From positions 2,137,001-2,201,000 of the forward strand of contig CM036246.1 in the NCBI GenBank assembly GCA_020698575.1: a stretch of DNA of 64,000 nucleotides. The letters run 5' to 3'. Of the stretch, positions 11,421 through 23,019 are shown one piece after another. The DNA is from Bostrychus sinensis. Lineage: Eukaryota > Chordata > Actinopteri > Gobiiformes > Eleotridae. The notes under the pieces are model-generated. The model saw nothing but the letters and a program-made list of their open reading frames with translations, ran no database searches and was not told the origin of the DNA. The stretch's first letter is position 1. Every line of letters starts with the position of its first letter. The translations under genes were made by a program, and so were the position numbers.

Positions 11421-12120
11421 CAGAGCAAGCTGTAGTAGTTGTGAGTGTGTAACAAAGGTCAGATCATAAATTTGCTTTAGTAACTTTTATTATATTTTCT
11501 CAGTGCTCTAAAAGCCTTACCAAACAAAGCAGTACCATATACTTCCTGACAGTCGAAAGGCCTTGAAAACTGTGGCATACTGATTCAGCCCTGTCCTGCT
11601 CCCATGGAAACCTGGCTGAAATCATCTGGCCAAATTAGAAACCTACCTCTTACATCCCTATACATAATTATACAGAACCAATAGAAAGTTTGCAGCAAGC
11701 TTTAGTCAGTCTTGGCAGCCCACAACGATAAAAAGGATGTTTCTTTGAGACTAAATGCTGTGGTCATCTATTTTGCTGTCTAAATTGCAACAAGTGCTTT
11801 TCCATAGAAAGGAAAGCTGGCCCCTTACCATCTTCATTGTTAGTTGTAGACGTGAGAAGTATTTAGAAAGTGCCGAATGGTCCGAGCGCTGGTCCTCAGA
11901 GCTGGATGTATGGCTTCTTGGTTATGGCCCTGGTCCAAATGCCTTACATTAGTTTGATTGAATACCATTTGGAGTCACTACGGCCCACTAAAAGAGTGCG
12001 GACCTTGGAAGCATTGCTGGACATAAAAAGTACAACAGTGCTCAGGACTTATGGCAGATGTTCCTCTCCAGCTGGAAAAGGTTCAAGTATTGAAGAACTA
12101 TGATGGGCTGTGGGCAGTAC
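11421..12120. other. Intron stretch, nothing recognised
   Basis: Only short frames (65-77 codons near 11755-12103), without recognisable similarity. Confidence 0.5.

Positions 12121-12152
<32 letters not shown>
12121..12152. repeat. (TAT)n microsatellite
   Basis: About ten perfect trinucleotide units, just upstream of a SINE head. Confidence 0.95.
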
Positions 12153-12153
<1 letters not shown>

Positions 12154-12225
12154 GGCCGTTTTCACATTTTCAGTCCTGTGTTTCTGAGGTAGCAGCCTGT
12201 CCAGAGAGGTGAAACTGCCAACCCT

Positions 12226-12366
12226 CCAGTTGGTGGCGCAAGAGGTTAAGTGGGTCGCCCACTAACCAGTGGGCTGGGAGTTTGATTCCTGCTATAAACA
12301 TACTTTTGTTGTGTTCTTGGCCTCTCAGTGTGTGGCTGGTTGTGACAGGAAGGAAGGTTGCCATAA
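12226..12366 (+). mobile_element. tRNA-derived SINE (family B), copy 1
   Basis: A tRNA-like head: a degenerate A-box region (GGTGGCGCAAGAGGTTAAG), CCCACTAACCAGTGGGCTGG, then a B-box-like GAGTTTGATTCCTG. The CCCACTAACC core and the following TTGTGTTCTTGGCCTCTCAGTGTG region are shared with the copies at 15300 and 60849. Diverged and no longer a plausible tRNA gene. Confidence 0.7.
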
Positions 12367-12369
12367 AAA

Positions 12370-12870
12370 TAGGGTGACCAGATTTTTAGATCAAAAAAGG
12401 GGATATGTATCTTTTTCACAAATCCTGGTGCATTTGAACTCACCAAGTGACAAAAAAGCTTCAGAAATTCATACTATTTTCTGTCAAGATATCAAAGTAC
12501 ATGACGCTAGGGCTTAAGTTTTGATTGTGATGACTATTTATTACTACAAATAATGACATGGTGAATACATTTAGTGGCAAAAGTCTTTAATTAAATTTAA
12601 TTTTAATTAAGTCTTTAATTTAATAAATTATTTACTATACAAAAATACTGAGTCACTTCACCATTTTTGTACTGAAAATTGTAATTTTTATGTCAGATAT
12701 ACTACCCTGACTTGTTTTCGACATGCTACTTGGAATAAAAAAATAATAATAATAATAAAATAGTGACAACTGGGACATGGTTTGTTGAAAAGTGGGACAA
12801 ATGAGTGTTTTTAGTGTCGGAACATAAAAACTCATATCACTGTGTGATTAATTTTCTGTGGTGACACGTA
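12370..12870 (-). mobile_element. Diverged hAT-like element related to 23020-23399
   Basis: Starts TAGGGTGACCAGATTTTTAG, very like the element end at 23020. Near 12768-12790 it carries ACTGGGACATGGTTTGTTG, the reverse complement of an internal segment of the 23-kb copy, giving minus orientation. The right boundary (GTGACACGTA, 12861-12870) is approximate and no target duplication was seen. Confidence 0.5.
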
Positions 12871-13257
12871 AGGTAAAAAAAAAATGTAAGTATACTTTTA
12901 TGTGTTATTGGTATCTGTGTCTTTTGCAGTATACTGAATATGCTGAAAACACTGCTGAAAAAGTTGAGCAAACCTTTTCTCCTTGTGATTAATTCATCTG
13001 CATATACATGACCTCTCTGAAGGGCCCACGGCCTCCTGTGGGCTGTTTGTCAATCCTCTGTTGCTGATGTCTGTACTGAGCCACACTTAAGAGCAGGACA
13101 TTGTCATTAGTTTCTTGTTGATACCGACAGCTGCTCTCATCGATCCACTTGTTCTAGAGTCAATAAACAATTAAGACCTGTGTTTTCCTTCACTAGCTAA
13201 TGACAGGCCTCTGCCAAAGTCTGGACTTTACTGTGCTTTCTACCATTCTGTGGCATG
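12871..13257. other. Intron stretch, nothing recognised
   Basis: Unique sequence between two DNA transposons; no feature seen. Confidence 0.5.
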
Positions 13258-13259
13258 TG

Positions 13260-14000
13260 CAACCTGAATTCTGAAAATGTTTTTAAAATTTGAACAAAAT
13301 GAAAACTAAAAAAACTTTCAAATCACACGAGTCAATATTTTAATCACAATAGAACATAGATAACATAAAAAATGTTTACACTGAGATATTTTACACTTCT
13401 TTGCATTTAATGAGCTCATTTTAAATTTGATGCCTGCTACAGGTCTCACAATAGTTGGGACAGGGGCTGAAAAAGCAATAAATTTTAAAACTATTCAGCT
13501 GTGAGAACATCTAGCAACTAATGAAGTTAATTGAGTTCAGGTCTGTAACATGATTAGTTATAAAAGAGATGTCTTAGAGAGGCAGAGTCTCTCAGAAGTA
13601 AAGATGGGCAGAGGCTCTCCAATCTGTGAAAGAGTGAAGAGTAAAAAGATTAAATTGGAATACTTTGAAAATAATGTTCCTCAATATCAAATTGCAAAGT
13701 TCCAGAAACCACTGTAGGTAAACACAATCCACCGTGCCATCTGCAGAGGCCAACTAAAGCTCTATCATGCCCAGACATCTGTTTTACAAGAGAGACGAGA
13801 TGCTACCTCATGGTAAACATGCCCCTGTCCCAACTATTTTGAGACACGCAGCAGGCATCACATTTGAAATGAGCTCATTTTGTGGTAAGAGTGTAACATA
13901 TATCAGTGTAAACATTTGTTATGTTATCTATGTTCTATTGGGAATAAAATATTGGCTCATGTCATTTGAAAATCTTCAATTTATTACAGAATTCAGGTTG
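13260..14000 (+). mobile_element. Tc1/mariner-like deletion derivative with about 200-bp inverted repeats
   Basis: The left arm (13260-13470) and right arm (13820-14000) are inverted copies: CAACCTGAATTCTG, CAATAGAACATAGATAACAT, AATGTTTACACTGA, AATGAGCTCATTT, then TAGTTGGGACAGGGGC meeting in reverse at the other side. The flanks are TG (13258-13259) and TA (14001-14002), consistent with an original TA duplication. The element is 741 bp, whereas complete Tc1/mariner copies are about 1.3-1.7 kb, so the middle of the transposase is missing. Confidence 0.82.
13604..13816 (+). pseudogene. Tc1/mariner transposase remnant
   Basis: Reading from the ATG at 13604, the start MGRGSPICERVKSKKIKLEY resembles the N-terminal helix-turn-helix DNA-binding part of Tc1-like transposases, followed by NNVPQYQIAK. 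After about 13691 the sequence jumps to a part matching a more central segment (VNTIHRAICRGQLKLYHA), then to the extreme C-terminus ending at TAA (13814-13816). The catalytic DDE region is therefore lost through at least two internal deletions. It is about 70 codons long compared with roughly 340-350 for an intact protein, and sits where expected between the two inverted-repeat arms. Confidence 0.75.
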
Positions 14001-14002
14001 TA

Positions 14003-15164
14003 CCTTCAGGTTTTGATTTGTCTAACTTACCTTACCTAACTTAACCTACAACATTTATCATGCCCGTTCCCTGCAGCGTTGATCTGAGCGTATTAATTGG
14101 TGCTTTAATATGTCATGTTTGTTTTATGTGGAGCCAGTGGAAGTGGGCTTTATTAACCAAACCTGTGGAGCGAGCCCCACACGATGAAAGCCTTGAAGGG
14201 ACAGAAAGTAGGTTATAAAAACTCCACTTCCTCTGCCTCTTTGATTCACTCTCAGCACGACTTCCAAGAGAAAACATAATGCTGCTGCCTGGCTGTTCTA
14301 TGTGTTCTATTTCTGTCTCGTGTTAAGTGAAATGGGACTTCATGTTTTTCACTTCCCCCCAGTTGGACCTGTGCCGTCAAAAGTCCACAAACTGACATGC
14401 AGCAAGTGTTTTAGCAGCGAGCCCTGAGCGGGGAATAAAAAGGAACAAGATAGCAAGCACAGTGACTTCTGAAGGAGCAGCTTGTAATTATAACCACCAA
14501 CAATCATCCAGTTTAACCTCAGTGGTCTCATAACTTTGATGTGTGCCATAATTTAGGTCATGTTTGAGCCTAAGACTGTGATCAGTGCACTAAGTGTAGC
14601 GTGCGCCGCGGAGAGTGGTGGTTTGTTCAGCCTGAATCTGCTACTGTTTAATCTTCTATGTGTTTGATTTGATGGAGCTGCTTATTAACATGTCAGGACC
14701 TCATTCACACTGCGCCTATAAAAGATAAACAGAAGTGAATTAGAGCGGCATATTTGGCACTGTTCTATCTCCTAAACCTGTAGCTCAGTATGGGCAAAGG
14801 AAAAAAAGTCTAGGAAACAATATCTTTTATTATTTTTAATTAAAGTTTAATTTTTAAAGCCCACATACTCTATTTTATAAATACAGTCTATTTGTAGGTT
14901 ACTCTAGAAACAAACAATATTGTTTCCAGTCAGATATATTAAAATTATGTTCATAATGTACTATGTCTCTTTTATTTATTTATTTTTAATTATGTATTGT
15001 TGGAATCTCTATTTTTATGGTTAAAATTAATAACGTTTTTCTGATTCTGATTTTGATTTTACCTATTACTTAACAAAGTCCAGTGGGTCGGTATCCCTTC
15101 TATACTTCTAGAGACCTATATTTTTTAGAATTCCCCGTTCCCCTTCCCTTGATGTGTGCAGTAT
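14003..15164. other. Intron stretch, nothing recognised
   Basis: Unique sequence, AT-rich from about 14800 to 15060. No coding or repeat signal. Confidence 0.5.
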
Positions 15165-15299
15165 AATTGCCCTCTGCATTCAGTCTGCACTCATTCATTT
15201 ATCCAAAAAACGGTGTAGAGCCGTTTCCACTGATTCCTCACAGACATTTTTACTTTGCGAAGAAAATGGAGGGGATGTGAATGTAATGGTATGTTTCTT

Positions 15300-15480
15300 C
15301 AGTAGCTCAGTCAGTAGAGACCCTTGCCTATTAACCCGAGGGTTGGTGGTTCAAGCCCTGCAACCGGCAATGCATGCTGTTGTTGTGTCCACTCAGTGTG
15401 ACTGTGTCTGGTGGTGCTCAGAGGGGTGATCTGATTCACCCTACTACTACTATGAAATGCAAGAAAAGAAACATTTTATT
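15300..15480 (+). mobile_element. tRNA-derived SINE (family B), copy 2
   Basis: A-box-like GTAGCTCAGTCAGTAGAG and B-box-like GGTTCAAGCCC spaced as in tRNA genes, followed by the family body with TTGTTGTGTCCACTCAGTGT. An RNA polymerase III-type internal promoter is implied, but activity cannot be judged. Confidence 0.8.
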
Positions 15481-16030
15481 TAATTGAAAATACAAAAATT
15501 ACATCCAAATAGATGTTGTAAGGATTTGTTCATTTTGGGTGAAAGCATCAAAGAGGACGATGATTCAGAAGTGTAATCAAGTCAGAAGGTTTATTCAGTA
15601 AAAACACAGGTAAGGTTACAGTCAGCAGAATGAGCGCGCTCCAGAGAGAGGAGTGTTCTAAGTTTTTATATTATGTATGACGATCTCTGCATAGCATTAT
15701 CTTCTTGGCTTCGAGTAACTTTTTTGTGCATAGGGCAGGGCCACAAAAAGTTCTCAGTTTCTGCAGAGTCTTCCCACCATCGACAGGAGCCCCCCCTGCA
15801 ACCTTGGGTCTGATAACTTTGTAGCAAGCTCATTATTTGTGCCATATTTGGAATTCACCTAAGAGTAGAGTGACCTTAGAGTGAAAGAAGAAAAACATCA
15901 CATAAAATCAAAGTATTATTACTAATGTTGAAGTGTTATTAACCTTAGCAGTAGTACATCAAAATATAAGTTTAATGGTAATACGCAAAGCTATATGTAG
16001 AAATATTCAATAATTTATTTTATTTTATTT

Positions 16031-16425
16031 TAACATTCATTCATTTTCTACCGCTTATTCCCATTAGGGGTCGCGGGTGACTGGAGCCTATCCCAGTAAC
16101 TTTGGGCCGTAGGCAGGGTACACCCTGGACAGGGGCCAGCTTGTTGCAGGGCTGACACAGAGACGAACACAGACAGACAACCATTCACTCTCACATTCAT
16201 TCACTAGGGTCAATTTAGAGTCACCAATTCACCTAACACATGCATGTGTTTGGACGGTGGGAGGAAGCCAGAGAACCCGGAGAGAACCCACGGTAACACG
16301 GAGAGGACATGCAGACTCCACCCAGAGAGATCGTGTGATGGTGTGTTGGTCAGTCTGGGGTTCGCACCCACGCCTCCTTGCTGGGAGGTGAGAATGCTAA
16401 CCACTCTGCCACCCTGCACCCCCCC
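16031..16425 (-). mobile_element. SINE-like family A, near full-length copy
   Basis: Read on the minus strand, it has a head with GTGGTTAGCATTCTCACC, then GGGTGCGAACCCC in the B-box position, a body with GTCCAAACACATGCATGTG and GGTGTACCCTGCCTACGG, and an (ATGA)n-like tail at its left edge. About 395 bp. Partial copies lie at 33477, 42600, 45130, 49543, 61041, 26962 and others. The tRNA-like head and simple tail suggest a SINE; I did not assign a published family name. Confidence 0.8.
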
Positions 16426-16733
16426 ACCATGTTATTTTAACATGCTAATTTCTAATATCAATATTATTGTTTTTTTCCATGTATATACACTACTGAGAAA
16501 ACAATACAATTTGATACAAGGTGATGTGTATTGATGCAGTTGTATCATAGGAATAAAAATAAATACATCAATATACCAAGTGTATTGTTACACCCCTAGT
16601 AAAATGGCATCATACAAAAAGTTTAAGGAAGTGAAGTGCTCTTTTTCAGCACTGTGCATGCTGCTGACCTCTGGTCTCTTCACCTGTTTCTTTATGTCAC
16701 CAGTATAGTACTTATTAAAAATGTTCTCTTTTA

Positions 16734-17474
16734 AGCTGGGGACACACTACACAATTTTTTTGCCCGATTTTATAACGATTCACAGTTGCAGCGAGTCTTT
16801 ACCAGTCAACACCAGTTGCAGGGAATCGTAATCACCAGTCGGCCCTGAAATCTGTTAGTGTGTGATGTTCAAAGACTCGAGTCGTTAAGTGTGTGCGGCA
16901 CAAAAACCTGGCCTGACGTCAGTCGCAAGCAATCAAACACGTTTGAATTTTAAAGCTGACTCTGGACGCACACTCCTGTAGTGTGGGCTGTTTACAGATC
17001 CAACTGGGAATTCATGGTGTCCAGCGGCCGATGAAAAACAGTTGATGGGACACAGGAAATAGCGTCAGGACGCAGACGAAGAAACAGGAAGCGGCGGGAA
17101 AATATAAGCGGAAATTTGAAGAAGAAGAAAACATAAACAATCATGGCAAACACCAAAGAAAGTTGAGCGCTACCCAAGCGAAACTAGATACATAGCCGTT
17201 TTTTCTTTCCCTTTTTCCAAACAGATAGCTACGCACACAACGGCAACAGCGACCCAGGGAGCGTCCATGTTTGTTTACCATTTAGTTCTCGCCAGTTCCC
17301 CGCCAGAGTTTGCTTCATTTGGTTGGCGTCAGTTGCAGTTACAGATCTTGTAGTGTGTGAGGCGCAGTCTTTCAGTCGTCAGAACTAAATTTTCTGAAAC
17401 CAGTCGTTAGTGTGTGCTCCTAGTCTTTACAGAATCTGTAACGACTGAGAAAATCATGTAGTGTGTCCCCAGCT
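16734..17474. mobile_element. Non-autonomous DNA transposon (741 bp), TTA target duplication
   Basis: Begins AGCTGGGGACACACTACAC and ends with the reverse complement of AGCTGGGGACACACTACATG. TTA flanks both sides (16731-16733 and 17475-17477), and the flanks are contiguous R1 sequence. The interior repeats GTCGTTAGTGTGTG-like words at both ends. A 3-bp TTA duplication favours PIF/Harbinger; a decayed TTAA (Kolobok-like) is possible. No transposase. Confidence 0.85.
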
Positions 17475-17700
17475 TTAGTCCCATAATATTTTAAAATGTT
17501 GTAAAGTGTGGTGCTTTAGAAGAGATCAACTCTGGTTTAAAAATCTGAATAAAAGCAGAATATAGTGCCTTTAATTAAATTAAAAAGGAATAAAAAATAT
17601 CTAAAGACTGGGTCAGGCAGGTGACAGTTGAGGAAAATTATTTTAAAGTTTGATTAAATTAAAGTTAGTCATATGAGTAGTTACCCTTTACTAGACAGGG

Positions 17701-19244
17701 TTAAAGACAAACATTTGAAAAAAGTAAATTTTGAAAGCAGCAAACTAACCTTTAAATCACTATAAATACAGAAAACAGATCTTTCACCGCCATGTTACCG
17801 ATAAATGTGATGTATTATGGGAACATTCTTCTACCCTTGGTTTGAAGTGCAGTTCTACAAAATGTCTTTTGAGGGCTGTCGTGCCCTTAGCGCTCGCTGT
17901 TTGAATGAACTCGCAGAATGAAGAGGAAGGGCTATAATTAAGGACAAAGGGGGAGAATTGAGCCTAAATCTAAAACCTAAATGAAAATAAAATGATCCAT
18001 TGTTTGGTTCAGTAACCCCTGAAAACGCAAATGCTCAAAACCTGTTTGCCTGGCTACACATATTTTTATAATCACAAATTTTCTCATGATATAATAGTTT
18101 TTAAAGTGGCGATTTTTAAAAGCTCTGGATACAGCAGAGACATCACTACAGGAGAGAGCTGATGTAATATTTGCACCACGAAGTCTTGTTAATTTAGTCT
18201 GATTGTCAGATCGATCCCTATGCAATTCTGTAGTGTTTCTGAGAGTGTTCATCCCAGAATCTCAGGAGAACACTACAGGACGGTAACTTTTATCTCATCT
18301 GTTTAATCCAGATATACTGACAGATATTAAACATTTGAGACTTTGCAGGAGTCATTCACTGTGTGTGTGCAGAACTGTTCAGTTGTCCCATCCAAACTCA
18401 GTATACAGTTCGACAGTTTGGTAACAAAGTTGAACATAAGCTTTCTGAAATAGCCCTGCCTTGAAGACTTGTGTTGTTGCAGCAGATTTATTTTCTTACT
18501 CGGTCAGGGCTGTCTCCAGGAAACCAAATGTGGGAGAAGTTGGCCCGTTCTATTGTTGGTGCAGAAACAGCCTGTGTCCTTTTGGCCAGTGCTCTGGAGC
18601 CGGGCTGTCAGGCTCCCCTCCTCTCTCCATATCACCACAGCACACAGCAGACCTCCACAGCAGCCGGACGCTCTCCTTGTGTGTTTATACTGACTGAATG
18701 CCTCAAAAGCATCACAATGTATGATAGACATTAGCAACATGGTGTTCATTACTTGCAATTAATAAATGTCACAGTAGACTAAATGTAAGAATTTTAAAGG
18801 GCTAAGATAACTTGTGGGAAACTCTGGTGTATCACTTCTTGGAGCCCCTGGTAGTATCTATCCGGTGCTTTAGGTGCACTGAGATTCAGTGCTACTTCTA
18901 GAAATCCCTTCAGAGTTATTGTGTGGCTCCTACACTTCCCAAATCATCCTGGCGTGAGTGAAACTAAGTTTTTATCTCTGCTCTGTTCATGTTTCAAATT
19001 AATACATTTTTTTCATGTCACTGCGCTGCTCCTTTTCTTTTGTGTCTTTCTCTCGTCATGTACCTCTCGACTGCTCTGTTGCATGGTAAACAGGAGAGAG
19101 CTCAGAATATACAGAACATAAGCTGATTTAAACTCGCTCCACACTGTCCCAGCAGAGAACAGAGAGATGTGGACAGTGGTTTTCTCAATAAAAGTCAGCA
19201 AAGCGGCTGTATTTGTGCTGTTGATTCCTGGAGAGGCTGTGGTT
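17701..19244. other. Intron stretch, nothing recognised
   Basis: Several overlapping frames near 18461-18758 on both strands have no recognisable similarity. No repeat ends found. Confidence 0.45.
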
Positions 19245-19253
19245 ACTAGATGC

Positions 19254-19712
19254 TTGCCTGGAAAATCCAGACTGATATGTCTCTGTGTTATTCTACAGAG
19301 AAATATCAGTCTGGTCACCGCCGTCCGCAGTGGTTTACTCAAATCCAAACCGTATCGTGCATTTTGATTGGTTTATTTAAGTCACATGTTATTCGCGAGC
19401 AGCATCACTCGTACGCGTCTCCTCACTGACAACAATCAAGATGGCGCACCGAGGAGCCGAGAGTTTGTTTCATTCAGTGGTATGGTACAGTAATGTTGAA
19501 ATAACTCCCTCGTTCCTCCCTCGTGGCTTCTCTACTCCGTTTGTTTACTTTCTCACTTTCTTGTCGCTTTGTTAACGTCACGTCCGCCATTTTCTGATTG
19601 GCTAACTCCGCTGTCCGTTAACTCGGGTTTGCTCTGCCCTAGAAATCGAATTGATTCTAAGGCGACCAGACTCATCCACTGGTACAGCGGTGAGTCTGGA
19701 ATTTCCAGGCAA
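19254..19712. mobile_element. DNA transposon with 9-bp target duplication (459 bp)
   Basis: Perfect 9-bp direct repeats ACTAGATGC at 19245-19253 and 19713-19721. Ends are TTGCCTGGAAAATCCAGACT and, reverse complemented, TTGCCTGGAAATTCCAGACT. The interior includes CGTCACGTCCGCCATTTTCT and a CpG-rich stretch. A 9-bp duplication fits Mutator-like elements; an 8-bp hAT site with a chance ninth match is the alternative. A second copy lies at 61205-61605. Confidence 0.85.
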
Positions 19713-19864
19713 ACTAGATGCGGGGTTATTCCATTTTTTGAGAGTGCTATTGTATATTGTGGCACTCAAATGTTTCGCCTGCTGTTTGAAGATAATCATC
19801 AGATATCAGACTAATTTTAATTTGGCCCACAGTTAGAACATGCACATAAGGTTCATGTGGCTAA

Positions 19865-20640
19865 ATTCTGCAAAACTGACTTATTTCTCTCTTTCTCCCA
19901 TGTTTTAATGTGTATAATTGTTCCCTCATCAAAAACATACCTGGATCTGTGTTTTGTTTCATATACGCCTGAGTAATCCTGTATTCTCTCGAACCACTGC
20001 GTCTCCCACAAACCCCCGCCCACTCCAGGAAGCACTGACCAATCAAAAAGCCCTCTACATCCAGTCTGCTCTCATTCATTTATCCAAAAAGCTCTGTTTC
20101 CACTGATTCCTCACAGACATTTTTACTTTTGTAGCAAAATGGCATCATACAAAAAGTTTAAGGAAGTGAAGTGCTGTTTTTCTTTGATTATGTTAGAAGT
20201 CCTCAACACTCTGCCCTTTGCTGGTCTTTATGGCACCAGTGGAGTACTTATAAAAAACATTCTTTTTTAGTCACAGTGTTTTTAAAGTTTGTAAAATGTG
20301 CTGCTGTTCTAGAGTTCTAGAAAGATGAATAAAAGCAGAATATAGCGCCTTTAATTAAATTAAAATGGGATAAAAAATATCTTAAGACTGGGTCAGACAG
20401 GTGACAGTTGAGGAAATTTAATTTAAAGTTTGATTAAATAAAAGCTAGTCTAGAGGCGACCAAGACTTGTTTAAAAATATGAATAAAACCAGAATTTATC
20501 CCCTTAATATAAAATAAGATAACATTAGAAAAATAATACAAAATATCCAAAGACTGGGTCAGGCAGGGGACAGGAAATTAATTTGATCAAATAAAAGCTT
20601 GTCATATGAGTAGATGCCTGTATATTATCACTGAGTTATT
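19865..20640 (+). repeat. Repeat family R1, copy 2 (most complete)
   Basis: Blocks in order: TTCCCTCATCAAAAACATAC; GAGTAATCCTGTATTCTCT; CTCCCACAAACCCCCGCCCA; AAGCCCTCTACATCCAGTCT; GGCATCATACAAAAAGTTTA; CTGGTCTTTATGGCACCAGT; GAATAAAAGCAGAATATAGC; AAAGACTGGGTCAGGCAGG. The last block occurs twice (about 20385 and 20551), so the 3' part is partly duplicated. No coding frame. Confidence 0.8.
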
Positions 20641-21062
20641 AGACAGTGTGAATACATTTATGAATGAACCATTTAATTAAAAGAGTAAAAAATAATAATA
20701 ATCAGGATAGGGAGTCATTCAAATTCAAGTCTTTGCCTTTCTTTTTTCAGCACAGTTATTGTACATCACATGTTTTCCAAAGACAGCAAGGGCCCTACTA
20801 AACAACATGTGTTGAAAATGCATCCTGCCGTAAGCCTGTCTTTGGTTTGTCATCAGCACTCATCTTAAAGCATGACATGTTGAAATGCAGGTGTTGGCTA
20901 AAGTGGTTGAAAGCTTTTATTCTGCTGGTTGGTTCGTTGCACCAGATGATCTTCCAGGTGGAAACTATCCATTCTCTCCACAACTACAGAAAAGTTTTCA
21001 CAATAGCATTTCACTTTTGTGTAGGCTTTAATCCCTACGGTCACTGAGGCTCATCTGAGGCT
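20641..21062. other. Intron stretch, nothing recognised
   Basis: Unique sequence; two short opposing frames only. Confidence 0.5.
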
Positions 21063-21260
21063 ACGCACGGCAGAGTGGTTTGCTCTCCTGCCTCACAGTG
21101 AACAGGTTGTGCTATTGATCCCTGCTTCAGCAAGTTTTAATGCCCTCCTCGTGCTACTGTGGGCCTCTGCTTTTCTCCCGTAACACAGAGAACATGTAGT
21201 GAACTGATGCCTGTTGTAAATGTGGGCTGTTTGTCTCAGGGGTCAGCTCTGCCATGGACT
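21063..21260 (+). mobile_element. Diverged SINE-like family A copy
   Basis: CACGGCAGAGTGGTTTGCTC, TGCCTCACAGTGAACAGG and a degenerate B-box-like TATTGATCCCTGC follow the order of the family A head. The rest is strongly diverged. Confidence 0.5.
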
Positions 21261-23011
21261 TACAGCTGACCCAAAGAATGTGAGTAGCTCTCTGTTAAGG
21301 CAACACATAGCTGCAATTCGCCAGTTATTTCAGTGCATATCCCATTAGCCCATTAGCAGGATGTTTCTTTGGAGCACAAGGGGAAGGAGGACGCAACTAT
21401 GCAACTTTTTTACCCTAATTAAACAGCTCAGAGTTGGGAGTGAGTTCATAGTACCATTTTTAATCGAAGGAGTTGTGATGGTGATGGTTTTTACTACAGG
21501 AGTACATTGCACAGTTCTCTCATCCATTTATTCCGGTTCGTCTATACCACCTTCCTTGACCTTGTAAACATTTGAAGAGTCATCTCCAGTATAAGTTTTA
21601 TAGAGCCCATTAAATGTTACGGCAATGCCCTTTCTCTGCTGAAGTCTGAAGAACTCTCACACAAAAGCTGCTTCCTAACCTGCTCACATCTGATAAATTC
21701 ATCATTTAGTCCTTGCTTAAAAAAAAAACAGTGTTTATAGAGAAGACCCATCTTGGTGGGGATAGCCTGAGTATGTCAGCTGATTTCATGTTGGAAGAAA
21801 ATGTTTCATCCTGTGAGCTGACACTTGGCTCACGTCGGCAGAGCGTCTCTTGGATGTGTCTGGTGGATTTTCACACACCGCTCAGGATTTGCTGGAGCAG
21901 ACTGTGGTGAGCTGATATCCTGGACTTATTTCACACACATTTGATGAAGGAGTGGGTTGGACTCTTGATGGACTCTTGGCCGACTCCAATGTTGATGCAC
22001 ACAGCCTGGTGGTGATCCCGTTAGACGCTCTCTCTCCCTCTGGAGTTGTTGCTGTGGATTATGTTTTACTAATACCTCTGGAAAAAGTATGTAGCAGTTA
22101 CCATAAGTGGTTCTAGCCATTGTTGTGTAAGTATTGTAGTGGTGATTGTAGTAATGATAGTAAATTCAATGCATCCTCTAAGCACTACACTGTCCACTGC
22201 AACTGCACTGGGGCCCAGGAGATTTAAGGGCCCATAGGAGCTGTAGGCTACATCTCTTGTCATGTCAGGGTTTAGAATATTCATAATAAACAAGAACAAC
22301 ACATGACTTTGTTATAGAATAAAGTTTTTACCATTAATTCATTTAAAATACATTTTAGAACTCATTACAAAATGGGATAAGCATATACCTGTGTGTTTAA
22401 ATGTGTCTTTAAAAGCATTAAGAACATTATTATTCACCAAAAATTCAAAAGATGTAAAATTGTCCATTAATAAATATGCATTTTATATATTAAAACTATA
22501 TCGCCTGTAGCAATTTTTTTTGGGAACAATCTTTAATAAAAACAGGTGATAGCTATGGTATTATAAATGCATTATAATCACATGAGCTTAATGCACTTCA
22601 GATCTTTAGGGCCCATTTTTAAAACATGCACTTTTTTTTACCAAGTTACGCGACTGGTTGTGGCTAATGCTGCTTCTAGTTCCAGAGCACCTTATAAACT
22701 GACTGCAGATGCTAACACACCAATCACAGAAAAATGGAGCTACCTCTGTAATGTCTTTGTTTAGAGACATGGCAGCAAACTGACTAAAACAAACTGCGTA
22801 GTGTGATGTGCAGCCTCAGCGCTATTTTATGTACTTTGTTTATGTGAAGATTAGCCACATGCTCTGGAGCTTTTAGCATGCAAATACAGCTATACAATAT
22901 TCTGACTAAGTATATAATATTTATTACACAATAATATATATTATGTATATATTTAGTATAACAGAATATATGATAATAAAACCTACATTTAAACTGCTTT
23001 TTGCAATGCAA
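21261..23011. other. Intron stretch, nothing recognised
   Basis: AT-rich from about 22300. Short frames only; no repeat ends found. Confidence 0.5.
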
Positions 23012-23019
23012 TGCATCAT

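Larger units (their letters stand above)
15270..16600. mobile_element. Insertion with GTGTAAC-type ends inside R1
   Basis: AAAATGG occurs at both sides (15263-15269 and 16601-16607), where other R1 copies have it once. The right end reverse complemented reads AGGGGTGTAACAATACACTT, like the termini of the large element at 84-4982; the left end, AGGGGATGTGAATGTAATGG, resembles it loosely. Two SINEs lie inside. The exact ends and superfamily are uncertain. Confidence 0.5.
15165..17700 (+). repeat. Repeat family R1, copy 1 (split by two insertions)
   Basis: Family R1 blocks appear in order: CCCTCTGCATTCAGTCTGCA to about 15269, then from 16601 AAAATGGCATCATACAAAAAG to 16733, then from 17475 through GAATAAAAGCAGAATATAG to about 17700. 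The gaps are filled by inserts at 15270-16600 and 16734-17474. The intact order is seen in copies at 19865-20640 and 50930-51470. R1 has no open frame, no recognised tRNA head and no clear terminal repeat; its class is unknown. Confidence 0.75.

Noticed and set aside
12226..12300. Functional tRNA gene
   Set aside because: A- and B-box-like motifs are degenerate, no cloverleaf with a proper acceptor stem can be drawn, and the body matches dispersed SINE copies. The same holds for 15300, 34806 and 60849.
15515..15850. Solo LTR of a retroelement on the minus strand
   Set aside because: TTTATTCAGT and a GC-richer block hint at one, but no TG...CA ends, duplication, primer-binding site or coding region was found.
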